A DNA stretch of 64,000 nucleotides from Carya illinoinensis (GCF_018687715.1 NC_056757.1:11158501-11222500); one strand, 5' to 3'. Shown: positions 36,201 through 51,900, numbered from the stretch's first letter. Numbers and translations are program-made. Notes: generated by a model from the sequence alone, not told the origin.

Positions 36201-39200
36201 AATGAATTGTTTTTTTCAGACTCATTCTAACTCAGCACCAGAACTCGTTCTTATTTGTGTTGACATTTTCCACCTGATTTACAATTTTTTTTGGGTGAGT
36301 TAGTAAATGCTATTGATAAATTATAAGAGATATACCATGACTGGCGGATACCCCCTTGTGTGGTACCCACTTAAGGTGACTACATCCCACTGCTGGAGCT
36401 ACACTAGCAGATATTTCACAGATACAAGAAGGAAGCATTACAGCAACCAGAACTACCAAAAGAGCAAATATTCCATTATCTGCATAACCCAACAAGGAGG
36501 ACTTATCCAGACTACCGCACATCATAGGCCAGAAAACCTATCAGAACAGCACACACAAGCCACATGTCCAGCAACAATGTGAAGAAAGCAGCAGTATTTC
36601 ACATCAAGAGACCACCCACCACCATGTAGAGTGCAGAAAATGCATCTCTCTCTATAGCCATTAATATCAAGAGCCTTGTCCAAGGATATTCTCAGCGAGT
36701 CTTCCCAGAATCCTAGAGGCTACAATTCTCTTGGGAATATTTGAAGCGCCATAGAAAGTTTTCCCTTGCTTTAACAGAAATCAAAATATTCTAAAACACA
36801 TTGGCAATACCGTTGGAGCAAGTCTTACACATTCTTAAATTCCTCTCTTTCCACCAAAAACAATTAAACTGTGGCAGCAAACCTAAGCTTCACTAACACG
36901 AATTTTAGGGGCATGCCTTTGAAATTATCAGACATCCACTTGTTTTTCTCTTCCCGGGTATGGTTGGCACATGGCAGCGTACATCTATCACTAAAGGATC
37001 CAAAGCCTTTCAGCAAAGTTCAAGGAAATAATAAATGGTCAAGATTGTCCGACTTTTTGTCACATTGCACCTCATTTGTTGGATAATTGCGTGACAAGTA
37101 GCTTATCCTGCGTGTTAACCTCCTATGGATGGAAAGCCAAAGAAACATAGCACGTAAGGGAAGCACCCATGAAACCATACAACTTTGCTCCAACTCACCA
37201 CAGTTCTCCAAAGCCTAAGGCTCTCTCAGGCACTCTTTACCATGAAAGTTCTATTAGGATACTTGGTCCAAGTAACCTTGCCATGTTATAGACATTTTGG
37301 TTAGAAATTAGATGGAATTTATCACATCTCAATCATAGCCACTCCAAAGAATTCTGTGGCTGTGGGGACCATTTCCACTCTGAGGAATATTCTAGCATGG
37401 TCCTACCAAGAAAGACATGGGACTTGTTGGGCATCTCACTTGGAATGCAAAGCATTCTTTTCAATCTTGTACCAAAGTACACTTAACACCAACTCGAACT
37501 TTATGAAATAAAAGAAAACTACTAGCAACTACATTAAAAACGTCTATTCTTGATGCAAACGGAAGCTTTCTTGGAATTCATTGATAGTCACTTAGTGTTA
37601 TAACTATATAAAATATAACAACCGTTTCAAACCAAGCCTGGATTCATGGATGCATTTCCTCCCCAACCTATGGGCAAGTGATCCAACAGGGTGCCAGTTA
37701 TCAAACCATAGTAAACTCAACACGCCATTGGTCACTACTGATTTAACTTTATGTTGCTTCAAAAACCTCACATCTTCAAAATCTCTCTCCATGTCCAAGA
37801 GCAATCTCCAGGGCATTTCAACTTCCACAAGTTAAGGTCCATGATTAAGTAGGGCCGAATCCAACTACACCATGTGAATTGCTCATTTCCCACACCTACA
37901 AAATTTGTCATATGTTTCGACTGTCAAATGGCATATGGATGAACTTATGTCATGTCCTAGAGGAGTAGACTCAAAAACTTTGTTGACATCACGATTAAGA
38001 GCTCTTTAAGTTCTTTGCTTTATTTTTTTTTCGGAGACATTCTAGTTTTCTTCATTGATTATATAATATATACCATATTTTCTTTTTAGATAAACTGATT
38101 TTTAATTTTTCTTGAGTCAGCATTTTTTGATTTTCTGATGATCAAGTATATATTTGTGTGTCTGGCAGTTGTAAACTTAACCCTCATTGATCTTCCTGGC
38201 TTGACAAAGGTTGCTGTAGGTAATTTCTGTAATCACTTTTATGTTTTATACAAAGCAATTGAGCCCTTAGTTTTGTTTTCTAGGAGTAATCGATCTACAC
38301 ATTTGGATATGCAGTGACAAAAGTTTGGCTTTTGCAGAGGGACAATCAGAAAGTATTGTTGAAGATATTGAAAACATGGTTCGCTCTTATGTAGAGAAGG
38401 TGAGGATGCTTTACATTATCTTGATGAAAGACATAAACTTATTGAGGAAGAAAGGCATGTTCAGAGATGGATATCTACATAATATATTTAGAGAAGAAGG
38501 ATTAGGCAGGCTAGGTCAAATTTGGTAAATTAAGAAAACAAGATCCAATTCCATTCCCATGTCATCTCCTTGAAAGAAATAATGTTGCCCTGACGCTAGT
38601 AATTTCAGTTCATAAGAATTATGTATACTTGACTCCTTCAAAATGCACCATAACAGTGCAATTTGGAGCATGCTTCAGATAGCCTTGTGCTTCAGATAAT
38701 TGCTTTTACCCACCTCCTCTGGATATGGTTAACATATATCCCTAAAATCCCACAGAATGAGTATGCACAGAGCACAAGCCACTAGATAATGGAGAAAACT
38801 GTTCAAATTCCACCTTCCATAGTAATCAGGATTGATTCATAGTAGGGGTGTCAAATTGTGTTAACGGTTCGTGTTCGTATCGTGTAAAACATGGGAAATT
38901 GCATAACTTATCATAACATACTATGATGGACCATGCTTAGGTCCCTATGCATCTCTTATGGCCATTCTTAAAGCTTCTTTCATAACTTGCCTTTTGTCTT
39001 TCTTACCTGCATGATGCATGTAGAACACATAATGACACAGCTTATCATAATCATAAATGAAAACATACCATGATTCATGTAAAACATAGAATAACATAAC
39101 ATTAAAACTTACTTTCATAATGTCATGATTGGGTACGTAGAAACGAGATTTCAATAAATGGCCATACATACATAGTACTTAAAAAAACATTGTTTATCAT

Positions 39201-39929
39201 ACATGTAAGGGTATGATCATGCTACTTACCTCTTTACTTCTATTGATAACAAACGTGTCCACCTACTTGAAGTAGCTGGAAAAGGGTTGGACTTGATAGG
39301 ATGAGGCTGTTAATTTGTTTTCAATCTCCAGAAATTGCAGCTATTATTTACGGTTTTGGTTCAATTATCACGAATTTAACAGCCAATAATCAAATGGGCT
39401 TTGGCTAGGAAATTCTTGGGCTTTTCCATCCATATCTGGGCCTAATGGGCTGAACCTACTCCATTTTGAATTTAAGTCCATAATTTCATATCCAGTCCTA
39501 TCTTCTCAAGTAATAGGTACAGGCTAAAGACCCAATAAACTAATCTTACTTCTAGCTGTAACAAAATTGGGCTTGTGTTCCAAACTTATAAAGCCTATAA
39601 AGTTTGGGTCTAGACGTTAGAAATTAACATTTGATGCTGGAAAATTTTCAACTTCCTTCCATAATTGCACTTTAGCAACCAAATCTTTAATAGGTGATCA
39701 AACTTTTGGTGATGACCTTCCATAATCATATCCATATATATATATATATATGGAAAATACTTTAGTTACAAAAGAATTATATAAAAATAAACTCATAAAC
39801 TGATGTGGCTTTACGTAATATGTCATATTGTAAAATTATTTTTATTATAAAATAGATCTAATGAATTTTATAAAGCCACATCAGTTTATAAATTTATTTT
39901 ATATAATCTCTTTATATTTATAACAGTTC

Positions 39930-39965
<36 letters not shown>

Positions 39966-42900
39966 ACACGTCGGAAAAATATTTCGCACCCAAAAACTAT
40001 CACTGATTTTCAACTTGCACTCCAAACTAGAAAAAGTAGCTACTGACACCCGAAACTAACAGATTTGGGCAGTTTATACTTTATACTTTCGTTAAGATTA
40101 ATGAATAATAGGACATGTGGCATAGTCTTAATGGTTAGATCTTAATAAGAGTGTAAATTGCCAAACTTTGGTAGTTTAGGGTCATAATCCAAAAGCAGTG
40201 GCTGGTGGTGTATAATGTAATTTTTCCTTACTTTTTTTTTGAACCCGCTTATACCCATACAGGAACTACACTTTAATATTTACAAATTTTCTCTGTGAAT
40301 TGTCTTTCTTCTTAGCAAATTATCATATTGGTTTAAGTATGACGGACACTAAAAAGGTGATTTTAAAGGAGATAACCACAATGTGTGCGTTCTGAGAAAT
40401 AAATGTGAAACTCCAACTTATTCTAGGGTAGTTGGCAGCTCCTAAAGCCACCCTAAGCTCTGCACAGTGGTCAAATCAATCTCTAAGGGCATAAAAAAAA
40501 AAGTAACGATGGGTTTACTATTTTATTATTATTTATTTATTATTTATAATGTATGTAAAGTTTTTAATTTTTTTATTATTATTTTTAAATATTTTTTTTA
40601 ACATTCTTAATCATTAAAAAAAGTTAAAAAAATATATAATTTTACTAATAATCACTTTATTAACAGTAAGTGAAATAAAAAATAAAAAAATTAAATTAAA
40701 AAAAATAATAAATGAATAGTAAGAAAGTAGTAATTCTTTCGTTATAGTGAAAAACAAAACTCCAATTAGAACCTTATACACCTAACAGTCTCACATTCTC
40801 CCATTTCACTGACTTAAGAGCAAGTTTGATAAGTAAGATGAGAAGTTTGAGTTAAGATGAAAGGTTAAAGTATTATTTTTGAGTATTATTATTATTTTGA
40901 AATTTGAAAAAGTTGAATTAGAATTTGAAAAAATTAAATTGAAATTTGAAAAAATTGAATTGTTTATTAAATTTTGTGTGAGAATTTAAAAAAATTATAA
41001 TAATAAGATAAAAATTTTAAATTAAGATAAAAATGTTGAGTTGACGTATTTTTATCAAACCTGCCAACTTCCAAGTAGAAATGCTTTACTTTGAAATAAG
41101 AGTCTTTGCTTTCAATTGTGCCTGTGCATTTATGACAAAATCCGGTGAGATGGGTTTGGTGGGACTAGTCCTCCATTCTTACTAATGAATAATCTTAATT
41201 GGCGGGAGAAAAATGAGTAATTTTTACTTTTGGTTTAGAGCTTGCATTAACTACATATTTCCTACTTAAGGTATAGTTCCTATATTTTCTTTTAAATTTT
41301 AAAAAAAAATTTTTAAACAAGCATATTATAGATAAAATTAATAGTTATAGGATACAATAGTTAACAGGGTGAGAGGCCCTAATAGTCATCCTAAACAAGC
41401 AAATGCAACACCAGAAAAAATGAAAAAAAGAAGGATATGGAATCATGACTTCATCCCCACCCATTTCCCCCAAGGAGAAGCCGCTTGAAGTGGATTTAAT
41501 GCAGTTCAAAAATGGATTGTAAGCCTATGGCATGAAGTCGTAGTGAGGAGTTGTGTGCTGCATTTTTCTAGTTTGGACTGGCTACCACAAACTTCCACTA
41601 CCTTTTTTCCACGATCCTTGGTTAGGAGAAGCAACAACATAGGGAGATAGCAAACTGGAGATTAACCGAATCACCAGCAAATGACTGCCCTAGATAGTGG
41701 TGGTGCCTGGGAGCCAAGCGTTGCGCTAGGAGAGAGAGGAATGTTTGGGTCCGAAGGAGCCAAGGTCGCTGGACCCGGAAATGCCGTGCATGGCAGCACG
41801 AGGCCCCATTGGTGTGGAGGCACGTGAGATACATGTGCGGTTTTGAGTCGAATGTGTGGCTCACACGCCACTCCAAGGGAGATCGGCTGCTAAGGAGGCC
41901 TGTGGTGGGGCTCGTGGAGGTCAATGAGGGTTAGAAAGCAGTAGATCGGCGTTTCTCCTTGCTATGGACCAAAAACAGAAAAAAAACTGGTGGAAAAGAA
42001 ATTGTACAGGAGCTAGACAGGCTAGATGCTCCTCCCTCCCTCTAGGTTGAGACGAAGGGATCTTGGGTTTTTTGGTAGAGAGGGAAATTGCCTCTGGAGC
42101 TAGAGAGAAAAAGGTTTGCGGCACTACAATGATTTGATACTTCTAATTAGCATATTTAATATTAGGATTGCAAGGGTTTATGATGCAGAAAATTGTTTGC
42201 GTTAGAAATTCTAGATTAGAGTATATAGTGGAAGCGATTTACCTCTAGCACTAATTTTGGATCTCATGCAATTGTTCTATGGATTTTTTTGGTCTAAAAT
42301 ATGTTCCTCGGTAGTGCAGTGTGTCACGTGGTAAAAGCTAAGATATTACTCACATATTCCATAGCTTAAATGTCGGACTAGAGAGGCACACTTTGAGAAA
42401 GAACTATTTGTTGCATATATCACACAAACAGGAAGAGGAGGGACTAAATATACAGCTACCTCTATTTAACTTGACTTTATTGGCCAAGGCATAGCGTTTG
42501 ACTTTATGCTAGGCGTTCCATGCCATGGCATGTGAAAAGGAGAGAGCGCCCCGAGGGGGGGGGGGGGAGGTGGTGGGTGCTATGGTCGACCCTCTTCATT
42601 ACAGTTTGCTTAGTAAATTACTTCTCTGCAGTAAAGTTTTGACATGTGCTAGTTCATCAAACAGACGTTTCTGATTTTGCAGCCCAACTGCATTATATTG
42701 GCTATTTCTCCAGCGAATCAAGATATTGCCACGTCAGATGCTATAAAACTTGCTAAAGAAGTTGATCCCTCAGGTACTATGAAGTAGGTCCCATAATTTT
42801 AAGGCCAGAGTTCCTCATTAACAATCAAACTTTTGTTTTGTGGGAGAGATTTATTTTTTTGTGTCATTTTTTTGTATTTTCAGGTGAAAGAACATTTGGC

Positions 42901-45900
42901 GTACTCACAAAACTTGATCTAATGGACAAAGGAACAAATGCATTGGATGTATGGATTCAGTGATACTTTACAGCATAGATTAATCTGACGATCCATGTTA
43001 GATTTATGAGTGCAATAACTTTACCTTCACCCATGTTTTTGTTTTGCTTATTTATTCGTACTTTTCATTTTTTTTCTCTTTATATTGCACTATGGAATCT
43101 TTGGTCTCTTGAAAAGGCACACTAAGTCCAGTTGTTAGCTTAATTTTAGTCGATGATAATTGTTCTGTTGAAATGTTTAAGGTTATTGAAGGAAGGTCGT
43201 ATAGGCTGCAACATCCCTGGGTTGGAATTGTGAACCGTTCACAAGCTGATATCAACAAAAATGTTGACATGATTTCAGCTCGTCGAAAGGAGTGTGAATA
43301 TTTTGAAACAAGTCCAGAGTATGGTCACTTGTCACATAAAATGGGATCGGAGTTTCTTGCAAAACTTTTATCTAAGGTCTTATTAATCCATATTTCCTTT
43401 CAGCTATTTTCTATGATATATTGAAAATTTATCGAATATATAAGCTCTTTTTATCATTGTGTAATCTCTATTCCCTCTCATTTTTTCACCTTTTTTCTTA
43501 TCTTGTCAGCATTTGGAGATTGTTATCAGGCAAAGGATACCAAGTATCATTGTTTTGATAAATAAAACCATTGATGAGCTTAATGCGGAGTTGGACCGTA
43601 TTGGAAGGCCTATTGCAGTAGACCCAGGGGTAAGAATCGGACTTGTGTGGAAATCATTTTTCTTGGATAGGAACCAGAATCTATTTAGTAACTGACTTGA
43701 AGTGTGCACCTGTGTGTATAGGCCCAGCTGTACACTACTTTAGAGTTGTGTCGCGCGTTTGACCGGGTATTTAAGGAACATCTGGATGGAGGGTAAATTT
43801 TATGATATATATATATATTTTTTTTCAGAATTTATTTCAGTTTCAGTTACAAAACAAAGTCTGTACAAATTCTGATTGACATTGTTATTTGATATGATTC
43901 GGCAGGATTTAAAGAATACAAACTTGATTATGCTTATAAAAATTATATCTGATTCTTGTTTGGGTTTTTGAACCTGATTTTCTAGTAGTGAAGATTATAA
44001 TCTACTTTGGAAAAGCTTACCTAAAGATTAGATGTGTTTGATGTTTTAAGGTGCAAATAGCCATATGTCCACTATTAGCCTGGATAACTTATTTTCTCAT
44101 TTTTAGATACACTTTGCTGGCCTTGATGTTGGTTTAAATCCTTGAGTGCTAGAATTGTGTTTCATCAGACCAGCTTCTGTAAGAACTTGTTCTTTTCTTT
44201 GAGGGGAAAAATCAATGCCCATAGAGTACGTTGGCATGCTAATTACTGCAAGAGTTGCAGGAGAAACAGTTTTTTTTAGCTTAAATTGTACACAGACTTG
44301 GTGTAAGAAGTCTTGATTGAAGTTGACCACATCTTATATGCATATGAAGGCTAGATTTTTCTTTTTCCTAATATGCATGGTTATCTTTAATTTCCTTTTA
44401 CAAAGAGAAGCATGCAAGTTTAAGAAGTTCACTGATGATCAAGAGGATTTTAATACATCCGATAATCAGTGAAAAAAGGGCTTAAAGGGATTGAACCGTT
44501 CTCAAGTTGTTATACTTTTCAATTGCAATAATTGCCCTTTTGGTCACCATCCCTGACGTTTTATGGTCACTAATTCATATAGCAGTCAGCAGATTAACAC
44601 ATTATTTTTTAGTTATTTTTCTGTTCTAGCTTATCATTTATTTTTAATCTATGGAACTGAGCTTGTAATTTTGCTTAACTTGATGCACAATACAAACACG
44701 TCTGTCACATAGCATGTATGCAAATTTATGACATATGACATGAGACTCACAGAGAGTAATTGGTTTATTTACAAGAGAGGCATGACATAGTAGTTCACTT
44801 GCATTTTATTTTTCTTGTTATTATTTAATAAAGTTGATGTCTTTTATATTTGTTCAAGTCAATAATAGACAAGGGAAAGGATGTTGCGGTTCACCAATGC
44901 CATTGCCAAGTACTGTTTAACCAATTCTAGAAGTCTTTGCTAAAGAGCATTTGTCAAAGAAGCAGAAGACATAATTATAACAAAAAATTGTTCATTCAGA
45001 AATCACACAATAAAATTCTCATCTTGTAGCATCACATGGTTTGAACATTGCAGCAGATTGGATATGTATTGAACTCGAATTGATACACACTTTCTCATTA
45101 AGTGTAAGAATAATTCTTCTCATCAGCCACTATTCACCATTCATACCCCACACTCTATGAAAAACATCCATACACTCTATGAAAGATGAAAAATTCTTCT
45201 AATTAACCACTATTCACCACTCCACACCACACACCCTATAAAAAATACCTATATACCCTATGAAAAGCACCCCTACACCCAATGAAAAAGCTATATGTGT
45301 GTGGTGTGAAAATGAATAATAGCCGATGGATAGTAAATCCAATTAAAAACATTCCCATATTCTATGAAAAGCTATATGTGTGGGGTGTGTGATGTGAATA
45401 GTGGCTGATTTGTAGCAAAACTCTGAGTGTAATTTTGCTTTCCCTTTAAAATATTTGGGGATATATAGTTGAATTTTCTTCTGTTTTGGGTGAATATTTC
45501 TATTGAAGGTATTTTTTTTATGTGTGTGTGTGTTCTATTGGCAAAAGATGATATATTACAAAATTACTTACCACTTTAGACGCCCTGGTGGAGATCGGAT
45601 ATATGGCGTTTTTGACCATCAGCTACCAGCTGCTCTAAAGAAGCTCCCCTTTGATCGTCATCTCTCTTTGCAAAATGTTCAAAAGATTGTATCTGAGGCT
45701 GATGGTTATCAGCCCCATTTGATAGCTCCCGAACAAGGATACAGAAGACTCATTGATGGATCTATCAGCTACTTTAAAGGCCCAGCTGAAGCCTCCGTGG
45801 ATGCTGTAATGTTTTCTATTTTGCCATATTCTAGCTGATGATTTTATGCTTTCTTGCATGTATGATTCTGATAAAGATATTATTTCTTTTGACTTATAAT

Positions 45901-48900
45901 AGGTAACATTGTGAATACTATGATATGCATTTAATATACTTGGTGTTTTCGCCCCTTCCCTGTTATTTACTCCCTTTGACAAGTGTATAATGTGATAGCT
46001 TGGGTTGTTTGAATGCTTGTGATGATTATACAAAAGAATAATTTTTTCAGTAGGAGACAGTTAGAGAGAGGAGGAGGAGGAGAAGCATTCTAAGCATACT
46101 CTATTCTATGATGGCAGTCTCAAATTCAAGTCTTATTCCTCTCGTTTGCATAGCTTTGTTCTTTGTCTGTTTCTCGTATAAGAATTTTGAAAGAAGAAAT
46201 AGTCAAATGACTTGTCACAAAATAAGTGTTTTGAATTTCTTAGTTTCTCCATGCATGAGGAATACATTGAATGTGAAGAAAAAATTGTTCAACTTAATTT
46301 TGATCTATTATGTTTTGCAATTATGTGAATGGGGGTTACATCAAGACTCAAGATATCAACAAGAGTTTCAAGACATACATTAAGTTGGGCTTTCATTGCT
46401 CTTAGTGCATTGGTGGGAAGAAAGCTGATATTAGGACCTTATCAACATTTAATGATATGGTAAAGGCTTCAGGTACTTGTCCTGATATTGCACTCCATGA
46501 CTGATTTGTACATGGAACAAACATAATTGGATTCAATATTTGAAAGCCTCCAACTTAGGGCACTAAAGATTAAGATCTATTAAATTAAACAGATTATCCA
46601 AGGAAAGCCCAAGTCACATATAGGCTTATACTCCAAAAGAACTAGTCAAGGTTATAATTGGCCCTGGTACTGTGATTTCCCATTTACCACCAGGTGTTAC
46701 ACTCCATATTTTTTGGGGTATGGTGGCTTCTCTGAAGACTATAATCCATTATGGGATGGTCAAAGATTATCAAGAGGGTGGATTTGAATGGAGATGGGTA
46801 CTGATTCGCTACAGTTTTATGACCTAGAGATGTATTTCTACCAAGAAAGCTTTTGTTTTCTTGAGAGTAGTTCTCTTCATGAGAGAAAATTCTTACTTCA
46901 CTTAAATCTTCTATTGTTGATTTTCTTGCTGTTCTCTTTCTCAGGTACACATTGTTTTGAAAGAACTAGTAAGGAAGTCAATTGCTGAAACAGAGGTAAG
47001 CAGTTTGTTTACTTATCAATCTTTGCAAGATTTCAGTATAGTTATTGTCGGTACAATCATTCTAGAATTTAATTTTGCAATAAAACATCAATCCATGATA
47101 ATGATTTGGAGTTTTCTCAAGTTATCTAATTTGAGGATCTTTCTCAAGGAAGCCTTCCATACAAAAAAGGTTGCCTTTAGGGGACCTTTGTCTTCCAAAT
47201 ACTCTTTCACGGGAATAGACTTGCATTGTGCATGGTAGATGGATTGGTAGGAATGAACGATGAACTTCCATTTCTTAGAGAGGCTAGTGCCAAGAAATCT
47301 TATAAACTCCTCCCTCATACAAATAACGCATACAAGGTTATAGAACTCCGAAAAGGCATCAACTTTCCAATCTTGGGCGGCTCTAAAAGAATGTAACATT
47401 TCATTGGGGAGTGCCATTAGATAAATCTAACAGGTCTGCGATCAAGGTTTCCTTGATTCTTACCACACCATGAGTTCTGGATATGCTTCCTTGAGAGCCC
47501 TCCTGCCACATCATATGTCATGCTAGAATTTAATTTTGGACCCATCACCTACCTTAAAGCGAGTATAGCTAAAGTATGTATCCCATCCTCTTCTTATGTA
47601 CTTTCAAAGCCTCACCCCATGTGGCCCACTCACCTATTTCAATCACCATCTTTCCCATGTTCTAACATTCTTTGAATCTATGATGGTTCTCCACAAAGGC
47701 CCCCGTTTTAGTTGGTGTCTCTATAGTCATTTGCATAGTAGAGCCTTGTTAAAAATTTGCAAAATCCAAATACACAATCTTCCTTATAAAATTAGGGAAC
47801 ATATTGTGGCTTGTTTTACCGGATGAGATTTAAACTCATCATTAATCTCGCATAAGAAATCCCGTTGAAGTTGCTCCATTTGAAGGGCCAACTTGATGGG
47901 AAGTGGAAACAGTGGTAGGAAATAGTAGACAATTTGGAGAGGGTATGTTTAATAAGTGTGACCATGCCACCTTTGGATAAGTACATCATTTTTCAACTAG
48001 CCATTCTCTACTCCATTTTTTCTAGTCCATCATCCCAAATTGATATCAATTGAATGGGATCACCCAACGAGAGGCCAAGATATGTCATTGGCAAGCAAGA
48101 TATCTTCCATCCAAAATGGAAGTCATACTCTCTACATTAGGAACATACCCAACTAGAACTACCCCTGATTTGGCCAAGCTCACCTTCAATCCAAAAACAA
48201 CTCCAAAGCAAAGAATGGGAGCCCTTAAAGCTTGAATATAGTCATGGCTAGCACCACAAAAGATTAGGGTGTCATCAGCAAAGATGAGATGAGTTATGAT
48301 GATAGGACCACTATTTGTCTCCCTTGTTGTGAATCCAAATAAGAAACTACCCTCCATGACACTTGCGATCATTTAAGCATCTATTGCTAAAATAAAAAAT
48401 AGTAATTGGATAGAGAATCATGTTGTCTCATGCCCCAAGAGCTTTGAAAGACACCCATAAGTATGTCATTCATCAAGATAGAGAAGCATGCAATAGAAAT
48501 GTAATATTTGATCCATGAGCGCCATTTCATACCAGAGCTACATCCCTCGAGCATGTAAAGCAAGAATCTCTAATTGATTTTTATAGGCCTTTTTTTATAT
48601 CTAGCTTGCAAAGAAGCCCCGACTCTCCTAACTTGAACTTGAGTCTACTTTCCAAGCATTCATTGGCAATAAGCATATAGTCAAGAATTTGTTTCTCTTA
48701 CAAAGGCATTTTGAGGCTTTGATATTAACTTCTCCACCATGATGCTCAATATATTCGCCAAGACTTTCAAGATTATCTCGTACATCCAGTCCCCAAGCCA
48801 ATGGGACAGTAATCTTTTACCTCTACCACACGCCCTTTTTTTAATGAATAATGAGGGTTATGTTGAGGCTTTTTTCAAATCTTCTATATTCATAAAATTC

Positions 48901-51900
48901 AAGGAAAACTCCCTTTTTATCATCTTTGATCACTTCCAAACAAGTATGGAAAAATCCCATAGAGAAGCCATCTAATCTTGAAGCTTTGTCACCAACCATA
49001 CATTTTAACACTTTTCAGACCTCCATGTCTTCAAAAAGCCTCTAGAGCCACCTATTATAGTGAATTGATAACATCAAAATAAGTATGTCTAAATTCCCTT
49101 GCTAAGAGAATTTTTCTTAAAAAAATTTCATAATCAACGTCTCTATGGCATTGTGATTCGTGATCTTAGGTTGATTTGAGGTTGACACCTCATCTACCAT
49201 CAACGTCTCTATTTCCTATGTGATTTAGTCATCTGGTGAAAGAACTTGGTACATTATCCCCCTCATTCAACCATAGAGCTCTTGATTTTTGTTTCCAAGA
49301 TATCTCCTCTAGCAAAGAGACGCTCTCAAGTTCTGCAGCCATATGAGTTTTTCGATCCCTCTCCACTTTAGTAAGGTCCCTCTCCTTCACACCCAACAAT
49401 CCCTTGAGTTCCTCCAAGAAAGAGTTATTTTGGCCTTATTAGAATTTTGGTTTCTTTAGAAAACTATTTGTCTTCCCTATGGTGGTTCACTTCATCTAAG
49501 ATGATTTACTTTATCGATCAAGCATAGGTAATTGCCCTTAAATAAATAAAGTGGTTAACCCTTGTTATTTTTTTAAGGATGAAATAATGAGGGTAGCACA
49601 AAGGTTGTAGGAGTAATAAGTAAGGGTCCATAGTCTTACCTATATAAAGGGGCTTGAGTTTTCCATTAGACTCACCTATAAAGTTTTAAGGTAAAATATT
49701 AGAAGTCCATTCTCTACAGAAAATCTCTCATCTCTTTTGTAGGTTTTTCAATTCTCAAACTCAAATAGCTGAAGATAAAAGATCCTATAGATCTCTTTAT
49801 TATTTCAAGTTGTTTTCTTATAGGCCTTCCACATTCCCAAACACTAGTTCATTCCAAGCCTTCCAAGTCTTTCTTCAGTGTCTTCAATTTCCTTGCCATG
49901 ATGTATAGCTTAGGTTCCTTGGATTGTCGAGCTTGAAGTATCTTTGGGCCTCCGTGGATGCTACCACAATCAAGGATGATGGAGAAATGGGTTAAACACA
50001 GTTTGGGAAGTCATTATTGAATGACATTCGGATATTATGTTTCCCAATTAGCGGTGATAAAAAAAAAAAAATCTATGTATTCTTGAACAAAAAGTGTGCT
50101 TTTGGTTTCTCAACGAAGTGAAAGTATCACTGGAGGAGGAATATCTAGTATATCTTGTTTAATAATGAAGTTAAAGAAGTTCACCGCTGTCAAATTGAAG
50201 TTGGGACCATCCGATATTTCATTCAAAAATCAAGTCGCATTGAAATTACCACGAATACACAAAGGTAGGTCCATAGGCTAGATAGCCCTGTAAACTCATC
50301 CAACAAGCAAGAAGATTTTTGTGGGATGTCATTTTCACTGTTCACTGCACTGGATGAAGACCTGACTTCAAAGGATGTGAGTCCCGCATTTTTGACCTGT
50401 CATCTCTACGTTGGATAGCCTGATTGGGCTTTCATTTTCCCCTTTTCATTCCGTGAGATCCGCCACCCATGCTTCATTCTTTTTCCATTTACTCCGGGGC
50501 CCAAGTCGAGCCCACGGCCTGCTCTTTGACAACAGGCATTAACCTGTATTTCTCCAAGTCCAAGCCAATACCCATACTCATGTTTACCCTTTGGGCCTTT
50601 TATCTTAAACCGTTGACCATCTCTCTCAAATCTAACTCTTTTTTTAAACTATCCAGGGTCATTTTCGGCACCATGCCCTTCGAATAGAGACCCATTCTGA
50701 ACTCTCTATTCTTATTAAAGTAATGAATAATTCTACTTATTATTTTCACACATCATATATTATATCTATTTTAATTTTTTTTTTATTTTTTCTATAACAA
50801 ATATGTGGTGTATGGATCATAAGTAGAACAATTCAATTAGTTTAACAATAATAAAATAAAATAAAAAATAATATTAAAATAAATAAAGTATGTGGTATAG
50901 AATGATTAGTAACATCCATCGTAAGTAATGCAACTTACAGTTATAGAGTGTGCAAATACTATACAATCATTTTAAAAAAGTGTGAGGTTCACTATTAAAA
51001 AATTATTATTTTTTTATATAAGTCTCATATTTATTCATTTTTTTAAAAGTGATTATGCAGCGCTTGCATACTCACGATTGCAACTATTATTTCTCTAGTA
51101 AATAATTCCAACAGTTGTAATCTTAAGTTTAAAGCCTGAATTTATTCTTATGTATTCACACCTCCGAAGAAAAAAATTGGACCAGTTTTCCTTTTTCAGA
51201 TACCTTTTTTTAAATATATATAAATATATACATGTAAGTATATGCATGCATGCTTGTCTATAACTTGCCTGATGAGTTATTTGGCAATAATTTGTCATAT
51301 TTGATGCAGTTTTACATATGGCAAATGCAGGAATTAAGACGATTCCCTACACTTCAGTCTGACATAGCAGCTGCTGCAACAGAAGCGTTGGAAAGATTTC
51401 GGGACGCAAGTCGGAAAACAGTTCTGCGGCTTGTGGATATGGAGTCTAGCTATCTGACAGTCGAATTTTTTCGGAAGCTTCATCTTGAGCCAGAGAAAAA
51501 CTCTAACCCGTCTGCTCCAAATATGGATCGTTATTCGGATAATCATTTCAGGAGGATTGGTATGCCATTTGTGATTATTTTTTGGCACATAAAGATCCTC
51601 CTTTAAGCAAGTTGTTTTCTTATAATTCAGATACATTAGTTCCGAAACTAAATTTTAATACATGCTTAAGCAGAAAATCTATTTGCAAACCCATTTACTG
51701 AAACACTACACACACTCTTGTACGTTGATGCAGAAGCCCGGCACATCAACTAGCATAGATATGTATTTTTGTTTTGATTTTTTCTATGGCTACAATGGAT
51801 CTTATAGGAATTAGTAATATGTTTAAACACTGGCTTGTAAGTAGTAGAACGTACACATTCTCAATATGCAAGCTATTCAGTGCTGAAATATACTTGATAT

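Noticed and set aside
47088..47417. 109-codon minus-strand frame as a host gene
   Set aside because: Contains the FRAAQDWKV type LINE sequence; part of the LINE remnant in DRP1 intron 13.
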